In this document: piece after piece, positions 17,452-25,967 of the stretch
How positions within the stretch are numbered: the first letter of the stretch is position 1
How the letters are laid out: each line of letters opens with the position of its first letter
Assembly (NCBI RefSeq): GCF_037076525.1
Contig: NZ_AP029018.1
Location: 682,001-746,000, forward strand
From: Selenomonas sp. TAMA-11512
GTDB lineage: Bacteria > Bacillota > Negativicutes > Selenomonadales > Selenomonadaceae
Direction of reading: 5' to 3'
DNA: 64,000 nucleotides
Made by a program: the position numbers and the translations under genes
The notes under the pieces: generated by a model
What the model was told of the DNA's origin: nothing
Databases searched by the model: none
The model's input: the letters and a program-made list of their open reading frames with translations, nothing else

Positions 17452-18561
17452 ATGAAAAAGATGTGGCTGCTCGCCCTCTTGCTCGTCGGTGTTTTCGCCT
17501 TTCAGACGACCGCCGATGCCGCCGCTGCCGCGACGCGTATCAAGGATATCGCGAGAGTGCAGGGCGTTCGCGACAACCAGCTCATCGGCTACGGTCTTGT
17601 CGTCGGCTTGAACGGGACGGGCGATTCCAACAAGACACTGCAGACGCTGCAGTCCGTCGCGAATATGCTGCGCGGCTTCGGCGTCACCATCAACCAGGCA
17701 AATCTGAAGACAAAGAACGTCGCGGCCGTCATGGTCACGGCGACGCTCCCTCCGTTCGCGCGTGAGGGCGATACGCTCGATATTACCGTTTCATCGATGG
17801 GTGACGCGAAGAATATCCAGGGCGGCACGCTCCTGCAGACGCCGCTGCAGGCGGGAAACGGCGAAATCTATGCCGTGGCGCAGGGTGCTGTCTCCATCGG
17901 AGGCTTCTCCGCGGGGCAGGGGGGCAGCAGCTCCCAGAAGAATCATCCGACCGTCGGCATGACGCCGAATGGCGCCATCGTTGAGCGCACGATCGAGGAC
18001 AACATCGGCAGCGGAGGAACGATATCGCTGTCGCTCGGACGCGGCGATTTCACGACGGCGGCGCGCGTCGCCGACGCGATCAACGCCCAGTATGGCCGCG
18101 TGGCTACCGCGGCGAACGCGGGACGCGTCGATGTCACCGTGCCGACCTACTATCAGGGCAACATCGTCAGCTTTATAGCGAGCCTTGAAGATCTGTACAT
18201 CACGCCGGACAATCCGGCAAAGATCGTCGTCAATGAGCGCACAGGAACCATCGTCATGGGCGGAAACGTCGCCGTGGATGAAGTCGCCATCACGCAGGGC
18301 GGACTGTCAATCGCGATCAGCCGTGACTACGACGTCAATCAGCCGGGGCCGTTCAGCATGGGGAGCACAGTTATTTCGCAGAATGACAATGTCGATGCCC
18401 AGGAGCAGAAGGCAAATTCCGTCATCCTGCCGGCAACGGCGAATATCAGCGACGTCATCGGCGCGCTGAACTCCATCGGCGCGACCGCGCGGGATATCAT
18501 CTCGATCCTGCAGGCGATGAAAGCGGCCGGTGCTCTGCATGCGGATTTGGAGATTATTTGA
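17452..18561 (+). CDS. flgI: Flagellar P-ring protein FlgI
   Basis: A 369-residue periplasmic ring protein with a signal peptide (about 1-25) and hallmark segments TRIKDIARVQGVRDNQLIGYG, VVGLNGTGDSNKTLQTLQS and GGTLLQTPL. FlgI forms the P ring in the peptidoglycan layer around the rod. Length matches the family. The stop overlaps the flgJ region, so translation is likely coupled. Confidence 0.96.
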   Translation: MKKMWLLALLLVGVFAFQTTADAAAAATRIKDIARVQGVRDNQLIGYGLVVGLNGTGDSNKTLQTLQSVANMLRGFGVTINQANLKTKNVAAVMVTATLPPFAREGDTLDITVSSMGDAKNIQGGTLLQTPLQAGNGEIYAVAQGAVSIGGFSAGQGGSSSQKNHPTVGMTPNGAIVERTIEDNIGSGGTISLSLGRGDFTTAARVADAINAQYGRVATAANAGRVDVTVPTYYQGNIVSFIASLEDLYITPDNPAKIVVNERTGTIVMGGNVAVDEVAITQGGLSIAISRDYDVNQPGPFSMGSTVISQNDNVDAQEQKANSVILPATANISDVIGALNSIGATARDIISILQAMKAAGALHADLEII

Positions 18562-18575
18562 TGGGAGTTAATGCG

Positions 18576-18980
18576 ATGCAAATCGGTGCGATCGGAAGCA
18601 ATACAGCAGTCATGGCAGGCGGCACGGATGCCGGCGCTTCCGTACAGGCGGCGGAACGGGCAAAGTTCGACGCGGCGCTGAAGGAGGCCGAGCAGAAGCT
18701 TTCCGTCCGCTCCGGCGAGCTCAGTCCCGCCGAGGATAAAAAGCTCAGAGAGGCTTGCCAGGGCTTTGAGGCGATGTTCCTCAACATCATGTATACGCAG
18801 ATGCGCAACACCGTGCCGAAGAACGATCTCTTCGGACACGACAACGCGGATGAAATCCTGCAGTCCATGCGCGATACGGCGATGATGAACGCCGCGGCCG
18901 AGTCCGGTGGCATAGGACTTGCAAAGATGCTCTACGAGCAGCTCAAGCTGGACAGCAAGGCGATCGTGACGCCTAAGTAA
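18576..18980 (+). CDS. flgJ: Rod-binding protein, FlgJ N-terminal domain only
   Basis: A 134-residue protein carrying the FlgJ rod-binding domain (LREACQGFEAMFLNIMYTQMRNTVP, then SGGIGLAKMLYEQL). It caps the growing rod. The C-terminal glucosaminidase domain of enterobacterial FlgJ is absent, as in many other phyla, so another muramidase must open the wall. The ATG at 18576 has GGAG 8 bases upstream; an ATG at 18561 overlapping flgI is the alternative. A terminator follows directly. Confidence 0.88.
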   Translation: MQIGAIGSNTAVMAGGTDAGASVQAAERAKFDAALKEAEQKLSVRSGELSPAEDKKLREACQGFEAMFLNIMYTQMRNTVPKNDLFGHDNADEILQSMRDTAMMNAAAESGGIGLAKMLYEQLKLDSKAIVTPK

Positions 18981-18997
18981 ACGACAAAGCCTATAAG

Positions 18998-19032
18998 AAA
19001 TTCCCCTTGACGGCAGGTCAGGGGGAATTTTT
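18998..19032 (+). terminator. Rho-independent terminator after flgJ
   Basis: A 14-bp stem with one G-T pair (18998-19011 and 19017-19030), a 5-nt loop and a T tract closes the flagellar operon. Confidence 0.85.
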
Positions 19033-19170
19033 CCATGCAATTTTCACAAAATCGTGTTAAAATGATAAACGGAGAAATTTTGTATAGGCGGCGTGGAATG
19101 TTCCGAAGGGGAGCGTTTGCGCGTGCGGTTTGTTGTATTATACATAACGACATAAAGGAGTAATCGATTC

Positions 19171-20574
19171 ATGATGCTGCACAGATGGATACAGCTGCGT
19201 ATACTGTTTGCCGCGGCGGTGCTGCTGCTCGCCGCGCAAAGCGTAACGTCGGCGGCCGCAGGCGCTGGGGAGCTCACGGGAATTCGCTTCGGAAGGAACG
19301 CGGAATACGACCGCATCGTGCTTGACCTGTCGGTCATGCCGAAGTATACGGTGACGACGGAGAATGGCGATCAGCGCATCCTCGTGACGCTGCCGAACGT
19401 GAAGAATCAGGCTGCCGTCACGGCGTTTAAGAGCGATGTTGTTCGACGTCTCTCGATTGTTCCCGCTGCCGGCGGAGTGGCCCTGCAGATCGATCTTACG
19501 GCAAAGACGCCGTACAGGGTGACGACGTTTGTCAACCCGCCGCGCATCGCGATCGATGTGCAGACAAGCTATGAGGATGTACAGGAGTCAACGCCTGCGG
19601 CGGGCATGCGTCAGATTAAGTATGTCAAGAAGGACGCCAAAGGATTTCTGACCGCGTACTTCATCATCGCGAACCGCAATGCGTTCAAGCCCGAGACGGT
19701 ACTCGCGAACGGTGTTGTGCCGGGACGCGCGCCCGTCAGCCAAATGGCTCGGTCTGTCGGCGCGGCGGCGGCGGTCAATTCCGTGTACTTTGCCCCGAAC
19801 GGCGATATCATCGGCATGCTCAAGATCGATGATAAAATGGCGGGGACGACCTACTTCCGCCGCAGCGCGGTGGGCTTCTATCCCGACGGGGAGACGTATT
19901 TCGATTTCATCACCTATGGCGGCAAGCTGACCATGGGCGGCATTACGTGCGATGTGGCGGGGATTGATATCGAGCGGAGCGCCGACAATCTCATCATCTA
20001 CAACACGCACTACGGTGCTTCGACGAAGACGAATGAATACGGTATGGAATACACCGTCCGGGGAGGCAAGGTTGTCTCGATACAGACGAATAACAGCCGC
20101 ATCCCCGCCGACGGATATGTTGTCAGCGTGCACGGAAAACGCAAGGACGATTACAAGGATGTCAAGGTCGGCGACAGCGCTGTCCTCTATGAGACCCTGG
20201 GGGATTTCTGGGACGGGATTCCGAATATTGTGGGGGCAGGGCCTACGCTCGTCCGCGCGGGCGAGGTGCAGGTGACGGCGGGGGAAGAGCAGTTCCCGGC
20301 GGATATCGCGAGAGGCAGAGCTCCCCGCACGGCGTTCGGCGTGACGGAATCGGGGGATTATATCCTTGCCGTTGCCGACGGACGCCAGTCGCACAGCATC
20401 GGCTGCACGCTGCAGGAGATGGGCGCGCTCATGAAGAAGTTCGGTGCGGTGGACGCGATTAACTTCGACGGCGGCGGCTCGTCAGAGCTTGTCGTCAAAA
20501 ACGCGATTGTCAATCGTCCCTCGGACGGTCACGAGCGTTCTGTAAGCGCCGCTTTGGCGCTGGTGGCGAGATAA
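19171..20574 (+). CDS. Secreted AMIN + phosphodiester glycosidase (NAGPA) domain protein
   Basis: A 467-residue exported protein. Order: signal peptide (about 1-30), an AMIN-like beta domain (about 35-130), and a C-terminal NAGPA domain (about 170-467) with RAPRTAFGV, ILAVADGR, LQEMGALMKKFGAVDAINFDGGGSSEL. NAGPA domains cleave GlcNAc-phosphodiester links in eukaryotes; bacterial members are tied to wall or exopolysaccharide sugars. AMIN domains often bind peptidoglycan or target periplasmic complexes. ATG start after AAAGGAG. Substrate unknown. Confidence 0.85.
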   Translation: MMLHRWIQLRILFAAAVLLLAAQSVTSAAAGAGELTGIRFGRNAEYDRIVLDLSVMPKYTVTTENGDQRILVTLPNVKNQAAVTAFKSDVVRRLSIVPAAGGVALQIDLTAKTPYRVTTFVNPPRIAIDVQTSYEDVQESTPAAGMRQIKYVKKDAKGFLTAYFIIANRNAFKPETVLANGVVPGRAPVSQMARSVGAAAAVNSVYFAPNGDIIGMLKIDDKMAGTTYFRRSAVGFYPDGETYFDFITYGGKLTMGGITCDVAGIDIERSADNLIIYNTHYGASTKTNEYGMEYTVRGGKVVSIQTNNSRIPADGYVVSVHGKRKDDYKDVKVGDSAVLYETLGDFWDGIPNIVGAGPTLVRAGEVQVTAGEEQFPADIARGRAPRTAFGVTESGDYILAVADGRQSHSIGCTLQEMGALMKKFGAVDAINFDGGGSSELVVKNAIVNRPSDGHERSVSAALALVAR

Positions 20575-20580
20575 AGGCAG

Positions 20581-20608
20581 TTGCAGATTTCTGTAAATCC
20601 GCTATAAT
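20581..20608 (+). promoter_or_regulatory. Sigma-A type promoter before the lipoyl-like gene
   Basis: TTGCAG (20581-20586) and TATAAT (20603-20608) with a 16-bp spacer, 18 bp upstream of the start codon; the transcript leader would be very short. Confidence 0.7.
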
Positions 20609-20626
20609 AAAAGGAAGTGCATCGTC

Positions 20627-20938
20627 ATGCGGACATATAAAAGAGTGTTGGTATTCGTCGGCGCGCTGGCCGTACTGTGCCTCGTTCACGCGGCCGCGCA
20701 GATGATGAACGCATCGGAAGTGCGCTCCGCCCTGTCCGGTACAGTGACATGGGCGGCTGAGAAGGGAGACGTTCTGCCTCCGGGCGGTGAGCTTGTCCGC
20801 ATCAAGACGCTCACGGGAGAGGCGGCAGCCGCTCGTGTGGAGGCGACTTCGGAAGTGGTCGAGGTCTTGGTGGCGCCCGGTGATGAGATTACCGCGGGAA
20901 TGGTCATCGCGAAGGTACAGCCGGCAGAGAAGAAATGA
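20627..20938 (+). CDS. Small anchored protein with biotinyl/lipoyl-like (barrel-sandwich) fold
   Basis: A 103-residue protein: an N-terminal membrane or signal segment (about 6-24), then about 75 residues that resemble the barrel-sandwich hybrid fold of HlyD-type and lipoyl domains (SGTVTWAAEKGDVLPPGGELVRI and VVEVLVAPGDEITAGMVIAKV, two pseudo-symmetric halves). No modifiable lysine motif is obvious, so it is more like an adaptor domain than a carrier. It stands alone, without the coiled coil of full HlyD adaptors. Function unknown. Confidence 0.7.
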   Translation: MRTYKRVLVFVGALAVLCLVHAAAQMMNASEVRSALSGTVTWAAEKGDVLPPGGELVRIKTLTGEAAAARVEATSEVVEVLVAPGDEITAGMVIAKVQPAEKK

Positions 20939-20975
20939 CAGAAGATAATATAGGAAGCATCTACGAGGTGGCATT

Positions 20976-23024
20976 TTGAGAAACTGGAAGAAGAAGGCCT
21001 TGGCGCTTTCTGTGGGGATCACGCTCCTGTATCAATCGGCGGCGTACGCGCTCTCTCCGACCATGGCGGTGGAAGACGTTGTTCCCGGCATGCGGGGGAC
21101 GGCGTATACGATCATTGACAACAGTGGAGAGATACGCCCGTTCAACGTCGAGATTGTGGGTACGATGGATGGCGGTAAGGGAGGCGAGCAGCGCATCATG
21201 GCGCTTGCGTCCGGCTCGCTCATTGACGTTACAGGCGGCGCGCTGCAGGGAATGAGCGGCAGCCCTGTCTACATTGACGGCAGGCTTGTCGGCGCCCTCT
21301 CGGCCGGTATCAAGGGGATGGATCCGCACACGTTTCTGATCACGCCGATCGCCGATATGCTTGATATCTGGACTCTCCCTGACCGAAAGAACAAGACGCA
21401 GCTGGCAAACAGTATTGATCTCAGGGAGCGTATCGAGGAGAGGGAAAAGAAGGGGGACGAGGAAAAGGGAATCGATGAGACGTATGAAAGCCTTGAGAAG
21501 GCAGTCAAGTCCATCGAAGAGAAGTATAAGAAGCTCTTCGGAGCGAGCGATACCGCGGATGAGGAAATCTTAGTGGAAGAGAAACCTGCGGACGAGACAT
21601 CGCCTGCGGAGGAGTCCTCCGCAGGCGGCGAGGCATCCTCCGACAGCGTCGCGTCCGACAAGGAGCCGAAGAGCGCTGTCTATCTGTCGGGCTTTAATTC
21701 CACGGGCTTTTCCTATATGGAAAGGGAATTTAAAAAGATGGGAATCGATGCGCTCGATACGCCCGTGTTCGGCGCACCTACGGGAAATGTAACGACGCGC
21801 TATGACGCGAACCTTTTTCCGGGCAGTTCTGTCGGCGTTGCCGTCGTCTATGGCGACTTCTCCGTCGGCGCGACAGGAACCGTCACGGAGGTGGACGGCA
21901 AGCGGATCCTGGGATTCGGTCACCCGTTCCTGCACAAGGGCAATGTCAACTACTTTATGACGGATGCATCGATCGTCGGCACGGTGCACGGCGTATCGGA
22001 CGGCATGAAGATTGCGAACGTCGGGCAGATCATCGGCCGTATCAGTCAGGACCGCGAAGCGGGCATTGCGGGCACGCTCGGAGAGTTTCCCTCCGTTGTG
22101 CCGATTCGCGTCCATGTACTCGACAAGACGCTCGAGCGAAACGGCAGCTACACGGCGCACATTGCCTATGATGAGGATTTTCTGCCGCTTCTGTCGGCGG
22201 GCATTGTCTACGCAGCCATCGGCAAGGTCTCCGATGCGGTGGATGAAGGTACGGCGGATATCAAGTTCACCATCAAGACGGACATGTCGAAGGACGGAAA
22301 GCTCGAGCGCAGCAATATGTACTATATGCCGTCCGATGTCGGGCAGACGGCGGTCGGCGAGCTCTCGGCGCTCATGAACATCCTGAGCTCGAACGCGGAG
22401 CGCGAGGCGGATATTCTCGGCGTCGATATCGATGTAAAGCTGGAAAACGATCGTAAGACCGCCTACATTGTTTCGGCCGTTCCCGATCAGATGAGCGTCA
22501 AGCCGGGGGATACCGTCACATTTAAGACGACGATTAAGCCCTATCGCCGTGAGCAGGAGGTCCTGGAGATTCCCTATAAGGTCAGCGAGAACCAGCGGCC
22601 GGGCCGCCTCCATCTCGATGTGCGGGGCGGCGGATACATGCCCCCGCTTTCCATGCTGCTGCAGGCGGTCATGACGGCGAATCCGAATGCTGCCGTGGAG
22701 GAAGAGGAGCGGGAGACGACCGAGGAAAAAATAGAGAAGTTCCTTAAGATGGACAAGAACAACGAAATCATCATCGAGCCTTCCATTCCCGTCGCCATGA
22801 CGGAGAAGGAGCAGAAGAAGATGGTGAAGGAAGCCATCAAGGAGCACAAGCGCCGTATGCGGGAAGAAAAGAATAAGAAAAGTGAAAAGCAGGTCGACCT
22901 CCTGGACGCGAACGGGATGGAAAAAGCGGAGGATATGCAGGAAGAGGGAACAAAGCGCTATCAGGCTCCGTATATCATTGATAATGTGATTCACGCGACG
23001 TTGAAGGTTGAGGAGAGAAAATAA
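20976..23024 (+). CDS. Exported S55 (SpoIVB-like) serine peptidase family protein, halves apparently swapped
   Basis: A 682-residue exported protein: signal peptide (about 1-25), a segment with GMSGSPVYIDGRLVGAL (candidate nucleophile S94), an acidic coiled-coil-like insert (about 135-230), then a segment with SVGATGTVTEVDGKRILGFGHPF (candidate H316), a beta-rich region, and a charged C-terminal tail rich in Lys and Glu. The S and H segments match the SpoIVB peptidase S55 domain, but in SpoIVB the His part precedes the Ser part. TTG start after GAGGTGG. It overlaps mlaE by one base. SpoIVB signals in sporulation; here the context is the envelope. Confidence 0.78.
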   Translation: MRNWKKKALALSVGITLLYQSAAYALSPTMAVEDVVPGMRGTAYTIIDNSGEIRPFNVEIVGTMDGGKGGEQRIMALASGSLIDVTGGALQGMSGSPVYIDGRLVGALSAGIKGMDPHTFLITPIADMLDIWTLPDRKNKTQLANSIDLRERIEEREKKGDEEKGIDETYESLEKAVKSIEEKYKKLFGASDTADEEILVEEKPADETSPAEESSAGGEASSDSVASDKEPKSAVYLSGFNSTGFSYMEREFKKMGIDALDTPVFGAPTGNVTTRYDANLFPGSSVGVAVVYGDFSVGATGTVTEVDGKRILGFGHPFLHKGNVNYFMTDASIVGTVHGVSDGMKIANVGQIIGRISQDREAGIAGTLGEFPSVVPIRVHVLDKTLERNGSYTAHIAYDEDFLPLLSAGIVYAAIGKVSDAVDEGTADIKFTIKTDMSKDGKLERSNMYYMPSDVGQTAVGELSALMNILSSNAEREADILGVDIDVKLENDRKTAYIVSAVPDQMSVKPGDTVTFKTTIKPYRREQEVLEIPYKVSENQRPGRLHLDVRGGGYMPPLSMLLQAVMTANPNAAVEEEERETTEEKIEKFLKMDKNNEIIIEPSIPVAMTEKEQKKMVKEAIKEHKRRMREEKNKKSEKQVDLLDANGMEKAEDMQEEGTKRYQAPYIIDNVIHATLKVEERK

Positions 23025-23788
23025 TGGCGATACTGGAGCGGATTGGCAAAAACGTTCTCACACTATTGTCCTTCATAGGAGCAGTTGTGCTGCTCCTCTT
23101 TGACACGCTGCGGGAGCTCAAACAGCCGATTCGCTTTCGCCATCTCTTTCGACAGATGTCGCACTTGGGGGTTGACTCGCTGACGATTGTGGGTTTGACA
23201 CTGCTCTTTACAGGCATGGTCATGACGCTGCAGATAGCGCATGAGTTCATCCGCTTCGGAGCGCAGTCCACGATTGGCGGTGTGGTTGCGATCGCTATCG
23301 GCCGCGAGCTCGGACCTGTCCTCGTTGGTGTCGTCTGCGCGGGTCGTGTCGGCGCCGCTATCACGGCAGAGATATCGACGATGAAGGTCACGGAGCAGAT
23401 TGACGCACTGCGTGTTTTGGCGACAAGCCCGATCGGCTACCTCGTCGTGCCGCGCATGCTGGCATGTATGCTGATGGTACCGGTGCTGACGGTCTTCGGC
23501 GATGTGATCGGTGTCTTCGGCGGCTGGCTGGTGGCGACGAAGATCTACCACATCAGCTCCTTTGTCTACATGCATTCCATCGATGTATTCGCAACGCTGC
23601 ACGATGTCACGGGCGGCCTTATCAAAGCGATCGTCTTCGGCATCGTCATTGCCATCCTGGGCTGCTACTACGGACTGCATGCTCCGGAGGGCGCGGAGGG
23701 CGTCGGCAAGGCAACGACGCGCACGGTTGTCGCATCGATCATCATGATCTTCCTGCTGAATGTGTTCCTGTCCTTTTTGCTCTATTAG
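23024..23788 (+). CDS. mlaE: MlaE-type lipid ABC transporter permease
   Basis: A 254-residue polytopic membrane protein of the MlaE/YrbE family, with about five hydrophobic helices and the family segments FTGMVMTLQIAHEF, GRELGPVLVGVVCAGRVGAA and ISTMKVTEQIDALRV. It forms the inner-membrane channel of the Mla phospholipid transporter together with MlaF and MlaD, encoded next. The start overlaps the preceding stop by one base. Confidence 0.95.
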   Translation: MAILERIGKNVLTLLSFIGAVVLLLFDTLRELKQPIRFRHLFRQMSHLGVDSLTIVGLTLLFTGMVMTLQIAHEFIRFGAQSTIGGVVAIAIGRELGPVLVGVVCAGRVGAAITAEISTMKVTEQIDALRVLATSPIGYLVVPRMLACMLMVPVLTVFGDVIGVFGGWLVATKIYHISSFVYMHSIDVFATLHDVTGGLIKAIVFGIVIAILGCYYGLHAPEGAEGVGKATTRTVVASIIMIFLLNVFLSFLLY

Positions 23789-23802
23789 TGAGGATGTACA
23801 TT

Positions 23803-24552
23803 ATGATACAAGTAAAGCATGTCTCCAAGTCCTTTAAGGACACCGAGGTGTTGCACGGTGTCGACCTCACGATTCGAGAAGGGGAAACGCTCGTAATCAT
23901 CGGAGGCTCCGGATCAGGCAAGAGTACTCTGCTGCGTCTGATGATCGGACTCATTCGGCCGACCTCGGGAGAAATCTGGGTTGAGGGGGAAGAGATCACG
24001 CGGATGGACGAGCGTGAGCTCGACCGTGTGCGACTCAAGATGGGTATGGTATTTCAGTATTCGGCCCTCTTCGATTCGATGACGGTCGGCGACAACGTCG
24101 CCTTCGGCCTTCGAGAGCATACGGATAAGGATGAGACGGAAATCTCCCGCATCGTCAAGGACAAGCTGCACCTCGTGGGCCTTGACGGCGTGGAGGACAA
24201 GATGCCGAGCGAGCTGTCCGGCGGCATGAAGAAACGCGTTTCCCTGGCGCGTGCCATTGCCATAGAACCGTCGATCGTATTTTACGATGAACCGTCTTCC
24301 GGTCTTGATCCGATCATGACGGACAAGATTGACGAACTTATCATACATACACAGCAGAAGCTGCATGTCACTTCCGTTGTTGTCACACACGATATGGAGA
24401 GCGCCTGTAAGATTGCCGACCGCATAGCGATGATTCAGGCAGGCGATATCATAGCTCTGGGGACGCCGGAGGAGTTTATAGCTTCAAGCGATCCTCGTGT
24501 ACGAGCGTTTTTCCGAGGAGTTTCGAAAAATGGTCAGGAGGTGCTCAGATGA
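23803..24552 (+). CDS. mlaF: MlaF-type lipid ABC transporter ATPase
   Basis: A 249-residue ABC ATPase: Walker A GGSGSGKST, Q-loop VFQYSALFDSMTV, signature LSGGMKKR, Walker B IVFYDEPSSGLDP and switch His in VVTHDM. LSGGMKKR is typical of Mla and TGD3 ATPases. It powers phospholipid transfer with MlaE and MlaD. The ATG at 23803 is used; the frame is open far upstream but that part lies inside mlaE. It overlaps mlaD by four bases. Confidence 0.95.
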   Translation: MIQVKHVSKSFKDTEVLHGVDLTIREGETLVIIGGSGSGKSTLLRLMIGLIRPTSGEIWVEGEEITRMDERELDRVRLKMGMVFQYSALFDSMTVGDNVAFGLREHTDKDETEISRIVKDKLHLVGLDGVEDKMPSELSGGMKKRVSLARAIAIEPSIVFYDEPSSGLDPIMTDKIDELIIHTQQKLHVTSVVVTHDMESACKIADRIAMIQAGDIIALGTPEEFIASSDPRVRAFFRGVSKNGQEVLR

Positions 24553-25826
24553 CAGCAGAGGCAAAGGTTGGAGCTTTTACACTCGTGGGACTTATTCTGT
24601 TCGGATCCATAGTTGCGGGTCTTGGAGGTTTTTCTCTCTTCGGTGAACCGGGATATACCGTGTATGTCGGGTACAAGCAGGTGCTCGGGCTCAATCCCGA
24701 CGCGGATGTGCGCTTTGCGGGCATTCGTGCGGGCAAGGTCAAGGCCATCGAGCCGGAGGGACAGGGCGTCAAGGTCACGATCTCCATCAATGAGGGAATC
24801 CGGGTGCCGAAGGATGCGCAGTTCTCACTCGGTTCGGACAGCATGCTGGGGGACAGATTCGTCCTCATCTCACCTGCCGGGTCGACGAGTACGGAATACC
24901 TCAAGGACGGCGATTACGTTTACGCTTCTTCCGAGGCGACGATGGAAGATGTCATGGCGGGCATCAGCGATGTGCTCCACGATGTGCAGGATCTCCTGCA
25001 CTCGATGAACGATGTCATCGGCGATCCGCACATGAAGGATTCCATCATCCACTCTGCGGAAAACTTGCAGCAGATGACGGTGAATATGCGGGAAGTGACG
25101 GCCGTCTTGGCCCGCGTAGCCGCGAACAACGAATCGAACGCGAACCGGATTCTGGAAAATCTGGCAGGCATGACGGCGAATCTCAATGCCGCGGCGGCGA
25201 CGGTCGAGCAAATGTCAAGGGATGTTTCCGGCGACGGTGAAACGGCGGCAAATCTTCGTTTGACGCTCCTGAATGTCAAGGATGCCAGCGAGGATATCAA
25301 GAAGATTGCCGCCGGCATTGCCAATGTGGCGGGTGATCCCGAGGTACAGGAGAACGCCAGGGTCACCATAAAAAATGCCCGCGAGGTCACCGAAAAGGCT
25401 AACAGTCTATTAAAAAACGGCCTGGGGCTTGCGGTGGATCCGACCGTTGATGTATACTACACTCATGAGGATGACGACTGGATGACGGACTTCAATGTCG
25501 ACGTTTCCATGAACAGAAAGGATTATCTTCGGCTCGGTGTAGAGGACATCGGAGACGGGAACGATCTCAACCTTATGGTGGGCAAGCGCGGCCGGTCTTT
25601 TGGTGCGAGAGCCGGCATCATCGCGGGTGATCCGGGAGTTGGCGTGGACGCTTACCTGGGAAAGAATGTCCGCCTTTCGGCTGACGCCTACGATATGAAC
25701 GATGTACGCGTGCGGCTCGGAGCGGAGTATAAGTTCTCAAAGGATACATCCGTTCTCGGCCGATTTACGGATGTGAATGACCGCAGGAAGAGAGCCGGTT
25801 ATCTCGGCATCCGGCACGCATTCTGA
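24549..25826 (+). CDS. mlaD: Long MlaD: MCE domain, coiled coil and C-terminal beta-barrel
   Basis: A 425-residue protein, over twice the length of E. coli MlaD. Order: N-terminal membrane helix (about 7-29), MCE domain (about 35-120, with GLNPDADVRFAGIRAGKV), a long helical region (about 130-290), and a C-terminal section of alternating beta strands (about 300-425) ending in HAF, with a terminal Phe as in outer-membrane barrels. This matches the trans-envelope MlaD described for Veillonella parvula, where one protein spans both membranes. No MlaA, MlaB or MlaC is adjacent, consistent with that minimal system. Confidence 0.9.
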   Translation: MTAEAKVGAFTLVGLILFGSIVAGLGGFSLFGEPGYTVYVGYKQVLGLNPDADVRFAGIRAGKVKAIEPEGQGVKVTISINEGIRVPKDAQFSLGSDSMLGDRFVLISPAGSTSTEYLKDGDYVYASSEATMEDVMAGISDVLHDVQDLLHSMNDVIGDPHMKDSIIHSAENLQQMTVNMREVTAVLARVAANNESNANRILENLAGMTANLNAAAATVEQMSRDVSGDGETAANLRLTLLNVKDASEDIKKIAAGIANVAGDPEVQENARVTIKNAREVTEKANSLLKNGLGLAVDPTVDVYYTHEDDDWMTDFNVDVSMNRKDYLRLGVEDIGDGNDLNLMVGKRGRSFGARAGIIAGDPGVGVDAYLGKNVRLSADAYDMNDVRVRLGAEYKFSKDTSVLGRFTDVNDRRKRAGYLGIRHAF

Positions 25827-25967
25827 CATGCTTCGGTGAGCGTGTTCGGCGGCGCTGACGCTTCAAGGAAGAGGGATGATCCGTCCCGGACGAACTTTTC
25901 GGCGCGGACGGGTGCGGACGAACGGATAAGTATACAGACGATATACAACTTTGAGGGGGATTATTTC

